Assembly: GCA_002751075.1 (NCBI GenBank) | Contig: NAOQ01000916.1 | Location: 1 to 21,433 of the forward strand | Length of the DNA stretch: 21,433 bases | Direction: 5' to 3' | Source: Ichthyophonus hoferi | Taxonomy: Eukaryota; Opisthokonta; Ichthyosporea; Ichthyophonida; Ichthyophonidae | Shown here: piece by piece, positions 1 to 11,685 of the stretch | How the letters are laid out: every line of letters begins with the position of its first letter | Position numbering within the stretch: the first letter of the stretch is position 1 | Program-made: the position numbers and the translations under genes | Notes under the pieces: generated by a model | Seen by the model: the letters and a program-made list of their open reading frames with translations, nothing else | Databases searched by the model: none | Told to the model about the DNA's origin: nothing

Positions 1-248
1 TGACGCTACAATAGCATTTCAAATGTAAGAGTAGTATAAATGTATCTCAATAATAATAAAATCATTATTAATTTGACAATATAGCTGATTATTGGTCTGA
101 TGTTTAATAATAACCCCTGCAATTTTTTAAGATATGCATTTAATAGTATTTAAAGCAAGAAAATTCTTTCTATAACTTTTTAATACCTACTTAAAAAAAA
201 ATTGTGGAAAGGAAAGTTAATTCAAAACCAATATGTATCACAACTTAC
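1..248. other. Non-coding, probable intron of a gene running off the left edge
   Basis: This is AT-rich sequence with stops in all frames. It follows the GTAAGT donor of the exon at 249-320 on the minus strand, so it is most simply the start of that gene's intron. I see nothing else in it. Confidence 0.4.
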
Positions 249-320
249 CACTATGTAATTACCCATCACATCTAGTAAGTGATAAACCTTTTGAATGTCT
301 TGATACTCCATCATGATAGC
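249..320 (-). CDS. Candidate coding exon, unknown protein
   Basis: Exactly 24 codons are open between a TAG acceptor (minus, at 322-321) and a strong GTAAGT donor (248-243), phase 0 at both ends. An in-frame stop lies just upstream of the acceptor. The peptide begins A-I-M-M-E-Y-Q-D-I-Q and ends D-V-M-G-N-Y-I-V. The two adjacent ATGs at 314-309 could instead be the start of a first exon. I do not recognise a family. It lies about 300 bp downstream of the stop of the neighbouring gene ending at 622, on the same strand, so the two genes would be packed head to tail. The next exon would be beyond the left edge. Confidence 0.4.
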
Positions 321-501
321 CTACTGACGTATTGGGACTAGCTGAGTTGTAGTCTATATCTTGCATATGCACATACATTCAATCACTCATAGATAATGAA
401 GGGGAGACAGCTCCCTCATGCCATAAATCCCAAGGCATTACTGACTTTGGGAGATACAGGTTAGTGAAAGCATTCAATGTGAACTTTGCCACATTGGCAA
501 T

Positions 502-507
502 TTTATT
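502..507 (-). terminator. Polyadenylation signal AATAAA
   Basis: AATAAA on the minus strand, about 115 nt after the stop codon at 622-624. It fits as the poly(A) signal of that gene. The rest of 321-621 has no open frame of note and is probably 3' UTR and spacer. Confidence 0.4.
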
Positions 508-621
508 TCATAAGCTTTGTGAAGGTCAATTATTAAGAACTGATCTTCTTGTCATTATATAGAAGGTCTAATTGAGATACCTAGCTACTCTGTTTTGTTG
601 TGAGGGGTCAGGGACTCACAT

Positions 622-1250
622 TTAATGAGGAAATCCGAGATTCTCCATATACTCCTCAATGGTAGAGCATATGTGTTCAGATCCTCTGTCTATTGCAAGA
701 GTTGACAGGGAATTTTCATGCTTGATTTTGACATACAAATGAAAATACTTGAGACAACTGAAGATTTCAAACTTCTTTCTCATCAAGTAAACATCAATAT
801 AATAAAAGTACTCATTGTCAAAGTTGGTGACAATATAAGTTATTTTTTAAAAACTTCTTGTTAATATAAAACTATCAGTTGAAAAAGAGCCAAAGCTGGA
901 GAATACTCACGGTGGAGCCACTGGTTTCTCACAAGAAGCAAACTTATACTCTAAGTTTTTTCTGAGTGGATCATCTGCATCTGAAGAAAAAATGACCTTT
1001 ACCTTCTTGGTTTTGTAAATAAAACATAGGATGGAAATCAGAGTTTTGACATACTTAACTCTTTTTAAAAATATTATTCTTTGTGTTCTTATCATTATTC
1101 ATAACAGGCATTATGTACAAAGTTACCCAATATTTAATTGAACACATTTATTTATATATGAGATTCAAGCAGTCCCTGACTAAGATTTATACTCTAGTTG
1201 CGTAGTTTGTGGTACACAACTGACCTATCACTTGTACCTTGGCCTTGTGG
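622..1250 (-). CDS. 3' end of an unknown gene, three exons that join in frame
   Basis: Three minus-strand exons join with matching phases: 1250-1225 (26 nt, donor GTCAGT), 980-911 (70 nt, acceptor CTTCAG, donor GTGAGT) and 757-622 (136 nt, acceptor CTTCAG, ending in TAA). The joined peptide reads H-K-A-K-V-Q-V-I-D-A-D-D-P-L-R, continues through a short Cys/Pro stretch (ASCEKPVAPPCLKYF), and ends in a helix-like tail, E-E-Y-M-E-N-L-G-F-P-H. The pattern is beta strand, linker, strand, helix, with no signal peptide or membrane segment. A further upstream exon may be about 1762-1711, which ends in the phase needed but has a weaker GTATTG donor. I do not recognise the family and assign no function. 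An AATAAA signal follows at 507-502. Confidence 0.5.
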
Positions 1251-2303
1251 CTCAGTTAAAAAAGTTAAAACTAAAACATCAGGCTAGAGTCAATATTTAA
1301 AGCACACTATATGTGGAACCCAAAATAGCAACTTGTCAGAATCTAATGCTGGTATCTGAAGATTCAGCTTTACTCTTTATGGACATAAAAAGTCCGCAAG
1401 CTTGTGTTGAAATCTTCTAAAAGGTTTTAGGACTTTTCCTCTTCACAGTTGTTGGAATAGAGGTGTACCCAAAGTTTCTTTTAATCTACAGATCCCAATT
1501 TTATTGTAGAGGCTATGATTAAATTACACTAACTCTGGGTACACTAGGTGTAGATATATCTCTCCTATATACTGTCATAATAATCTCTAATGATGAACAA
1601 AGAATATATATATTTTTTGTATGATAATTTTATTGTGCAACATTATAAAAATCTAGATTTAGACTAAGTCTGTGATTGCCGGTTATATAGTTGTTGGTTC
1701 AGGTCAATACCATTTGACTGTTTCATAATCATTTAAAATAAGGATATTCTCAATTTGGAGCTCTACTAAATTGTTTTCAACATTTTATTAGCAACATATT
1801 ATCCAATGGTTATTTACAGGATCATTCTGGTTGCTATGTATCTTGTACGTATCATAAATTCCTATGTGTGATTAACTAGTAGTACTTAGTAGTCAGTACT
1901 AAATTACAACTGGCATTGCATATTATTATATTATAGCATGGCATAAGAGTATAAAATGTTTAACCATCCTAATGTTAAGGATATACCATCAAATGACTTG
2001 ATAAAACTACACTCTGACAATGAGAAGAATATGGAGCTAAAGATGCCCGTAAACATAAGCTTGAGGACGTAGCTTCATATTGTCACAAACATAATGCTAT
2101 TTATATACATAAATAAGTTCATATTTATGAACTTCATCACAAGTCTAGAACCTAATATTAAAGTAATTTTAATAAACTTAAATGGCATGGTTGAAAAGCT
2201 ATTATAATAGGTTGGCGACTGGGCCTTTAGAGGACAACTCAAAACTGAAAACAACAACCAATGTATATACTAGATACTAGAAAAAATAATAAACTCTTAC
2301 ACA
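1251..2303. other. Mostly non-coding; possible further exons of the gene to the left
   Basis: AT-rich, with many stops. Two short minus-strand open pieces sit next to splice-like sites. One is about 1762-1711 (LQIENILILNDYETVK, donor GTATTG). The other is about 1855-1817 (peptide IYDTYKIHSNQNDP, donor GTAAAT). The first fits the reading phase of the exon at 1250; the second does not fit the first. The remainder must hold the 3' UTR of the exon ending at 2304. Confidence 0.3.
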
Positions 2304-2381
2304 TTACTTCAGGGTGACCGGTATTATCACATCCTGAGGATTAAATTGGATGCCAACTTTGTAAGCGGAACCCCATGAAGC
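2304..2381 (-). CDS. Candidate terminal exon, unknown protein
   Basis: A minus-strand exon opens after a good ATGCAG acceptor (2384-2382) and runs 25 codons to a TAA at 2306-2304. The peptide starts A-S-W-G-S-A-Y-K-V-G and continues I-Q-F-N-P-Q-D-V-I-I-P-V-T-L-K. It is phase 0 at its start and its residues look less AT-driven than chance frames here (W, G, P, Q, D). I found no convincing upstream exon. A start exon reading M-S-G with a GTAAGT donor at 3818-3810 has the right phase, but intermediate exons, if any, were not found. Family not recognised. Confidence 0.4.
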   Translation of the reverse strand, partial: ASWGSAYKVGIQFNPQDVIIPVTLK

Positions 2382-2567
2382 CTGCATACCCATTGGTTAA
2401 CAAGGCAGTTATATTTGTATAGATTTTTTCACCATACATACTTGCTAATCTAAGTGAAATAATTTCATTAAACCTTTAATGAATTAAAATTATATACCAT
2501 GTTAAGGGGTTCTTTTCATATTCCGTTTTCATGCCCTAGGCAAAATAATTGGCCTAGACCAAGGAGG

Positions 2568-2885
2568 AGTGTTTAAACAGAAGCATTTAATTAAGTTAGT
2601 ATTTCTTTAGATAGCTACAATCAGTTAATATTATCAGCAGTTATTATTACACTTGTAATCTGGAAAAATACTTAGGGCAATCTATTTATGTAGTATACAA
2701 ATCCGTCAAACCAGCATCTACATGGAAACTATTGATCAATGGGATAATATATATATTAAATATCTATTTTCCGATTAGCCAATGTATTTTAGATAATTGA
2801 AAAAATTAAATCAGCCAATGACAGGAGTTCCGCAACTATATTTTAAGACATTTTAGATCATAGGGGAAGTCTTGCTGACTTGTTA
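2568..2885 (+). repeat. Dispersed repeat, copy A (diverged)
   Basis: It aligns in the same orientation with 6677-6906. Shared blocks include TGTTT/TAAAACAGAA at the start, TCTGGAAAAA with GCAATCTATT in the middle, and CCGCAACTATA followed by an AAGTC...TGACTT block at the end. Copy A has about 85 bp more in its central part. No terminal inverted repeats, open frame or poly(A) tail are apparent, so the class is unknown; an old short non-autonomous element is likely. Confidence 0.6.
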
Positions 2886-3054
2886 TGTCTTAGTAGTAAG
2901 TGAGAATTGTGGCTGGTTGTAGTCACAATTAGCACAGGGACTTTTTCCAAGCTTACTACAAGAATGTTCAAAAGGGTAATTTTATATTTTGCAATTGTTT
3001 TTAGACCACAATTGTATATCTTTAGTTTTTAAGGAGAAAATAGTAAATGTTGAT

Positions 3055-3099
3055 GACTGAGAACTGTGTTTATTATTAGTTGTTGTTTTTTCTTTTATA
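3055..3099 (-). promoter_or_regulatory. Possible core promoter: TATAAAAG with TCAGTC
   Basis: TATAAAAG lies at 3099-3092 on the minus strand and an initiator-like TCAGTC at 3060-3055. The spacing is about 41 nt, longer than the usual 28-32. The stretch resembles the one at 4932-4965 (both carry ACAGTTCTCAGT after the TATA motif). Either both are promoters or both come from one duplicated piece. Confidence 0.2.
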
Positions 3100-3455
3100 C
3101 TTTCTCCAATCTTATCCTGATAATCCAATTGTCCGAAATATGTTATGACTATACTGGTTAACGCATCTCACACTACGGGCCCCGTTTGAACTTACTATGT
3201 CATGTCACACGTAGAACCAAAGCTCTAGTAACAAGCGCATCAGGCCGTGATTGGTTAATCACACATCATTACAATAGATATATTTTTTGGCCGATCCCAT
3301 AGAATACGAGACATCTATACCAAATTGTTTCACGATTACTAATCACAGTAGGTTCGATCAAAGTCATAGTATGCAACATATAGGCCCTATTATACCAACA
3401 AGTTAACTCACCATCTAAAGAGCTAATACGAATACGAATTCATGATTGGCTCTAT

Positions 3456-3818
3456 TTAAATTATTGAATTTAACAACATAGTTGCTAAACTAGAAAGATT
3501 AGCGCTGGCGGTAAAAGCAAAGTACAGAAGCAAAACAAAAGGGATAATAAGGGGGGGCACTCCATAATATATCATAATACGACTTTGATATATATCATTT
3601 CTATGAAACAGCATGCTCGTCTGTTCCCTTTCTGTTTTCATTTCACTCAAGACTTTTACAAATATATAACAACTTTGAACATTAGCAATAATACAAGTAG
3701 AAGATAAGTTGAATTGAAAACCCACTTCTTTTTTATTTAATAGATATTCATCCCAGTGAAAAGAACCAATTATTAAAGCCATTTTAAAAACCAGTAAATT
3801 ATTACTTACCCCAGACAT
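3456..3818 (-). CDS. Possible small membrane protein ORF
   Basis: An ATG-started frame of 120 codons, near the upper edge of what chance gives in DNA this AT-rich. The encoded protein has a charged middle (EMKTEREQ) and one clear hydrophobic segment near residues 86-115 (VPPLIIPFVLLLYFAF and following), so a C-terminal membrane anchor is possible. A strong GTAAGT donor sits right after the third codon (M-S-G), so the ATG may instead open a short first exon, with the rest of the frame intronic. No AATAAA follows closely. TATAAAT-like sequence lies about 100 bp upstream. Family unknown. Confidence 0.25.
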   Translation of the reverse strand: MSGVSNNLLVFKMALIIGSFHWDEYLLNKKEVGFQFNLSSTCIIANVQSCYIFVKVLSEMKTEREQTSMLFHRNDIYQSRIMIYYGVPPLIIPFVLLLYFAFTASANLSSLATMLLNSII

Positions 3819-3958
3819 ATAAAAGCCGCTGGTCTACAGTACTGAATGTTACAATATCATTCCAAAATTATATTCAATGAATAGTTGAGCACAATGTTAG
3901 GGTTTGGCTTATTTATAATTTTTCGCGTTGGAGTTTTCCAACGGCATCTAGAAAAGCT
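3819..3958. promoter_or_regulatory. Possible bidirectional promoter between two divergent ORFs
   Basis: 140 bp between an ATG on the minus strand at 3818 and an ATG on the plus strand at 3959. It contains ATTATAAATA on the minus strand (about 3920-3911) and a perfect 7-bp inverted repeat, CGTTGGA-GTTT-TCCAACG, at about 3925-3942. Both ORFs are themselves uncertain. Confidence 0.2.
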
Positions 3959-4240
3959 ATGATATATATTATTTTATTTTGGAATAATCTGCATAAGTGT
4001 GGATATACTAACCGAACATTGGCAAGCGTTAATACTACAGTTGACAATGGCAGATCTAAACGTCAGGTTTCACTCTTAATGCCATTAGATAGTTTTATAT
4101 TGGAAGTGGAAGCAATAAAAATGTTTGTAGATACTCTGTATTTAAATGTAAAGAATATGAAATATCTCTATTATCTGGTAATGAGTAAGTTAGGGTTTTA
4201 TCTAGGTTTTCCTGCTGTAGCTCAAATTTTGGTTGAGTGA
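3959..4240 (+). CDS. Possible small ORF, plus strand
   Basis: An ATG-started frame of 93 codons. The product is hydrophobic and aromatic near both ends (IIYIILFW-like start, YLYYLVMSKLGFYLGF near the end) with a polar middle (NTTVDNGRSKRQ). An AATAAA occurs about 35 nt after the stop (near 4278), suitable for a poly(A) signal. Against it: length is within chance, amino-acid use is AT-driven, and no family is recognised. It would be the only gene on the plus strand in this part. Confidence 0.22.
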   Translation: MIYIILFWNNLHKCGYTNRTLASVNTTVDNGRSKRQVSLLMPLDSFILEVEAIKMFVDTLYLNVKNMKYLYYLVMSKLGFYLGFPAVAQILVE

Positions 4241-4540
4241 TAGAGAAATCTTTAGTTTCTTATCAGGTTTTCTACTATAAATAAAACAAATGTAATCCAA
4301 AACTGGGTGAGAATTTGCAGTGATTATATTTTTAATAGCAGAGATATTGATATCAGAATGTTCTAGTTGACCTTCAAGATTGCTATCTATATTATGTAAT
4401 TCTATATTTCAAATATATTTGACATAATGCTTATATTAGATTTTCCGGAAATAAATAAAAAATGAGACAATACTCTTTGAATGACTGTACAGCAGTCCTT
4501 TATTATTCTTTTCAGCCTTGTTTATATACTTCAAGGTGTT
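4241..4540. other. Convergent 3' region, non-coding
   Basis: It holds two plus-strand AATAAA motifs (about 4278 and 4452) and one minus-strand AATAAA (4504-4499), as expected where two genes end tail to tail. No open frame of note. Confidence 0.4.
4499..4504 (-). terminator. Polyadenylation signal AATAAA
   Basis: Minus-strand AATAAA about 37 nt beyond the stop of the exon at 4541-4933. Its position fits 3' end formation of that transcript. Confidence 0.5.
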
Positions 4541-4933
4541 TCAAGACATTTCGTGCCATATATTAAAAATATGACTAGTATCTCTTGTACTGAGTTTTAT
4601 CAAGTAGTTGTCGTTAGGTAAAGGGCAGGCTAAAGATTTAGTTAGCTGCTCTTGAATCTCTCTTTGTTGATCAATGGATATAGAAGCTTTCAGTTTCTTA
4701 TTTGGCGATGCATTGTATATGTAATAACTGCAATATAATTGTGGCTGCGTGTATATAGTTATGGTATTGTTATTATCAGAAGAATCAACACCAGACTTAA
4801 CTAGTTGGCCTTCTAATAAAGCATCCGGACTATCTACTTCAACTTCTTTGACAACAAGACAATATGAATCAAAACATAAAAGACATAAATTGAACAGAAA
4901 ATATTGACGACTGGGAACAGTCAATTTTGACAA
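4541..4933 (-). CDS. Candidate terminal exon, unknown protein of about 110-130 residues
   Basis: A 130-codon open frame on the minus strand, with stop at 4541 and AATAAA 37 nt further on. It has no internal ATG until its end, so it is most likely a last exon rather than a whole gene. Acceptor-like sites are TTCTCAG before 4933, TTCCCAG about 23 nt later, and GTCAAAG before the segment EVEVDSPDALLEGQLVKSG. The peptide then reads S-D-N-N-N-T-I-T-I-Y-T-Q-P-Q-L-Y-C-S-Y-Y-I-Y-N, a strand pair, followed by a helix with Q-Q-R-E-I-Q-E-Q-L. The strand-then-helix shape faintly recalls proteasome assembly chaperone 4, but I would not name it on that. Upstream exons may be those at 5248-5139 and 6169-6139. 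Confidence 0.45.
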   Translation of the reverse strand: MSKLTVPSRQYFLFNLCLLCFDSYCLVVKEVEVDSPDALLEGQLVKSGVDSSDNNNTITIYTQPQLYCSYYIYNASPNKKLKASISIDQQREIQEQLTKSLACPLPNDNYLIKLSTRDTSHIFNIWHEMS

Positions 4934-4965
4934 CTGAGAACTGTTTTTTTTATATCCCTTTTATA
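4932..4965 (-). promoter_or_regulatory. TATA box and initiator-like pair
   Basis: TATAAAAGG starts at 4965 on the minus strand and TCAGTT has its A at 4935, a spacing of 30 nt, ideal for a TATA-initiator core promoter. However, the same TCAG is also the best splice acceptor of the downstream exon, and no suitable ATG follows. It may be chance or an alternative start. Confidence 0.25.
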
Positions 4966-5138
4966 CACTTTCCGGTTTTTATCGTGCATGTCAACTGCGG
5001 GTAAAATTTGTATAGTTGAATTCCCTATCGTACATAGAACTGATTGTAAAGACTAATTTGAGCTAATCCAATTCACGATAGGTCACAGAGACCCACTAGA
5101 ATTGTGCAATCTTAACGCAATACTTCACTATTGTGTCT

Positions 5139-6169
5139 TTATTTAGATGGCGAAGTAACTATTTCCTCTTTGATGTGTAAGTGTTCATATATCGCATACC
5201 ATGTACTATTATTGACAAAGAATTGATCTTGTAACACTCCCCCATTGGCTGGAACGTTGGAGAGAGCCATATGAAAAAAAGAAGATTGTTAACTCATTGA
5301 TGCGCTTGTACTGACATTTCTTGAGGCTCAATACAGTATCATAAAGGAATAGGTCGGGGGAAAAAAAAAGGACGCTATGGTTCCAACACTACAAAAAAAT
5401 GTCTCCAACTACTTATTTGGAAGTCTAGTTTTGTACACGAGTATTGAACACATGTATTAAGCCTTAATTTATGAACCAGTAATAACATGACTCAGCTAGC
5501 AGGAATGTCATACCAGAGTTTAACTAAGGTAAGATCGTAATGTTTTTTCTATTTAATATAAAAAGTGAATATAAAGAAACGCAGAAATATTATTAACTAG
5601 TAATAATATAGCTAATCTAATGGAAATATCATATCAGGATCTAGCTAAGTAATATCGGAATGTTTTTTCTATCTGATATAAAAAGCGAATGTAAAGAAAA
5701 CGAAGGGAGATTATTAACCAGTAATAGCATGGCTCATCCAACAGGAATAGCATATCCTTTAGCTAAGTAATATCGCAATATTTTTTCTATGTGAAATGAA
5801 AAACAAATGTAAAGAAATGACGGAAAAAAGTGCAGCGGAAGCTTTGGTCCCAACGTTTTCTTTTAACGTATTATTACTTTTTCACACACTAAATGCAAAA
5901 AGTTTTTATGTCAAGGTGAAATAATCACGTGAAAGAATAGTTCAAGGATCCACCACTTAAATAAGTATGTCCAGCTAACATCTGAATCTTTGATATGATT
6001 CGGTGATGGCTCTGTTACTCTATTTGAGCAAATCATTGGTCACTGTCTATTCAGCAATGGAATCTAGATATTCCCATACAGCTCGCAGAATGTAAACACA
6101 CTGATCACAGGCATATAAAAATTATTAGTAGGCCTTACCAGTGAAGTTCACATCCCTTACGTGACTCAT
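5139..6169 (-). CDS. Candidate two-exon small gene, unknown protein
   Basis: A possible first exon, 6169-6139, reads M-S-H-V-R-D-V-N-F-T and ends in a strong GTAAGG donor in phase 1. It joins in frame to 5248-5139 (acceptor GTTCCAG), which reads A-N-G-G-V-L-Q-D-Q-F-F-V-N-N-S-T-W and ends in TAA at 5139-5141, giving 46 residues. An AATAAA overlaps that stop codon. Alternatively a GTATGC donor at the S-T-W codons could splice onto the exon ending at 4541, in matching phase at its TTCCCAG acceptor, making one larger gene. An ATG just upstream in frame (M-A-L-S-N-V-P) could also start the second piece on its own. The intron contains the 121-bp tandem repeat. Family unknown. Confidence 0.3.
5249..6138. 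other. Non-coding stretch carrying the tandem repeat
   Basis: Probable intron or spacer. It holds the three-copy 121-bp array and two short similar blocks flanking it (GCTATGGTTCCAAC at 5373-5386 and GCTTTGGTCCCAAC at 5841-5854, 12 of 14 identical). From 5866 to 6138 I see nothing specific. Confidence 0.45.
5463..5825 (+). repeat. Tandem repeat, three copies of 121 bp
   Basis: The block AACYAGTAATA recurs with its AGT at 5478, 5599 and 5720, a period of 121 bp both times. Each unit continues with a CTAAGTAATATCG-like block, then AAT(G/A)TTTTTTCTAT, then AAA(N)GAATATAAAGAAA-like sequence. The units differ by scattered substitutions, so the array is not recent. No open frame is kept across units. 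Confidence 0.75.
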
Positions 6170-6676
6170 TACACTGCAGTGTATTGCCTCATATATTTAT
6201 AAAGTAGACGATGATAATTTTTGCACCCGATTAGATAATGTAATACAATACCTTATTTAAATTTCAAGTTCAATTTAAAACCTGAATATGATCGCACTAA
6301 AGTGTGAAGTAATGGTTAGCAAACAAAAACACATCGTTTATTTATGCGCATTATGCAAAGTACGTGCTGCCTGTGCATATCATACTCCAATGATCACCAC
6401 ACCAGCATTGTAACATTTATTTATCAAGTAATTAGAAATATGCTATTGGTCTAATTCCTACATAAAAGGGAGAGATTAATGGTATTTCAGCGGTTAAGCA
6501 ATTAAGGTTTCCCATATTCCCAGTAATTTAAGAGGCTTGCCAGTACTATCTTGTTTTAGTAACTTAAAGAACGTTTCTATGATAAGCTGGACAGCAAGGC
6601 ATGCCCACTGCCCTAAATATCTAATGAAATCACATTATGCGTAACTCATACCTATAGTAGTTGACCTAAATACACA

Positions 6677-6906
6677 TGTTAAAACAGAAATGTTTAAATA
6701 ATTTAGGTTATTTTTTTATCTAGCCATAATCAATCAATATTATTAACTATTGCTACTACCTACGTAGTCTGGAAAAACAGTTGGTGCAATCTATTGGTGT
6801 TAAATGGCAATCCAAGATGATCGATCAAAAGTGAACCAGGCAACAGCAGAGGTCCCGCAACTATAATAAGGTATCCTATCTAAGACAAGTCCTACTGACT
6901 TATTTA
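6677..6906 (+). repeat. Dispersed repeat, copy B (diverged)
   Basis: Partner of 2568-2885 in the same orientation. It starts TGTTAAAACAGAA, carries TCTGGAAAAACAGTTGGTGC in the centre and ends near GACTTATTTA. It is shorter than copy A because of a central deletion, or because copy A has an insertion. By eye the aligned parts are roughly two-thirds identical, so the copies are old. Confidence 0.6.
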
Positions 6907-7052
6907 ATAATCAAAATGTTTTAGCATATATGTACTTCGTATATGCAAAGGGACACGTTTAAAAGCCCCTTAAATCGGCATTCCCTCTCCTTCTAAACAA
7001 ATATAGATTACAGGAACGCTCCCGTCTCTACTTACTATTCTCAACAACTTAT

Positions 7053-7295
7053 ATGCAATCAAATTCGTTTTGCATTGGCTACGAAACAGTCCACCAAATT
7101 TTCCAAGAAGAAAACCGGCCAGTATCACGAGTCACGTTAAGAAACCAGAACGAAAGACAACTGGATGACGATAAATATAAAAACAAGAAAGCTGGAATCA
7201 ACTACAAAGAAAGCACGCAGAATGATCTGAAAAACCAACTTGACAATTTCAAATTTGTAAGTATTTCATACCAAGTCAGAGTAGGCTTCTCCTAA
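7053..7295 (+). CDS. Open frame antisense to the FoxK 3' region, doubtful
   Basis: An ATG-started frame of 80 codons just beyond the FoxK stop, on the opposite strand. Its residues are unusually polar and balanced for this DNA (NQNERQLDDDKYKNKKAG), and a perfect GTAAGT donor follows codon 69 (after D-N-F-K-F) in phase 0. If real it would be a first exon whose next exon lies inside or beyond the FoxK gene on the other strand, which is unusual. It may equally be a chance frame in the FoxK 3' UTR. No family recognised. Confidence 0.2.
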   Translation: MQSNSFCIGYETVHQIFQEENRPVSRVTLRNQNERQLDDDKYKNKKAGINYKESTQNDLKNQLDNFKFVSISYQVRVGFS

Positions 7296-7322
7296 AATTC
7301 ACAGAGCTCCAGGGCAAGCTTA

Positions 7323-11685
<4,363 letters not shown>

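Larger units (their letters stand above)
2382..3455. other. Non-coding stretch holding a repeat copy and promoter-like motifs
   Basis: It contains dispersed repeat copy A (2568-2885), a minus-strand TATA-like motif at 3099-3092 and several GT donors on the minus strand (GTAAGT near 3197, GTGAGT near 3408) without convincing coding sequence before them. Those could belong to untranslated exons. No long open frame. Confidence 0.4.
6170..7322. other. Spacer and 3' UTR downstream of the FoxK-like gene
   Basis: It holds repeat copy B (6677-6906), an open plus-strand frame (7053-7295) and the 3' UTR of the FoxK-like gene. No AATAAA is present on the minus strand close to the stop. An ATTAAA at 6907-6902, inside the repeat copy, is the nearest candidate. 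A strong minus-strand donor (GTAAGT) occurs at 7034-7029. Confidence 0.4.

Noticed and set aside
2075-2257. 60-codon minus-strand frame
   Set aside because: AT-driven residues, no splice or promoter support, and length expected by chance in this composition.
3159-3240. Minus-strand exon before the GTAAGT donor near 3197
   Set aside because: The only open frame is 29 nt and joins to the next exon with a stop codon.
3340-3365. GGTTCGATC, similar to a tRNA B box
   Set aside because: No A box at the right distance upstream and no cloverleaf could be formed.
5463-5825. CRISPR-like array
   Set aside because: The units are contiguous 121-bp tandem copies without unique spacers, and the DNA is eukaryotic.
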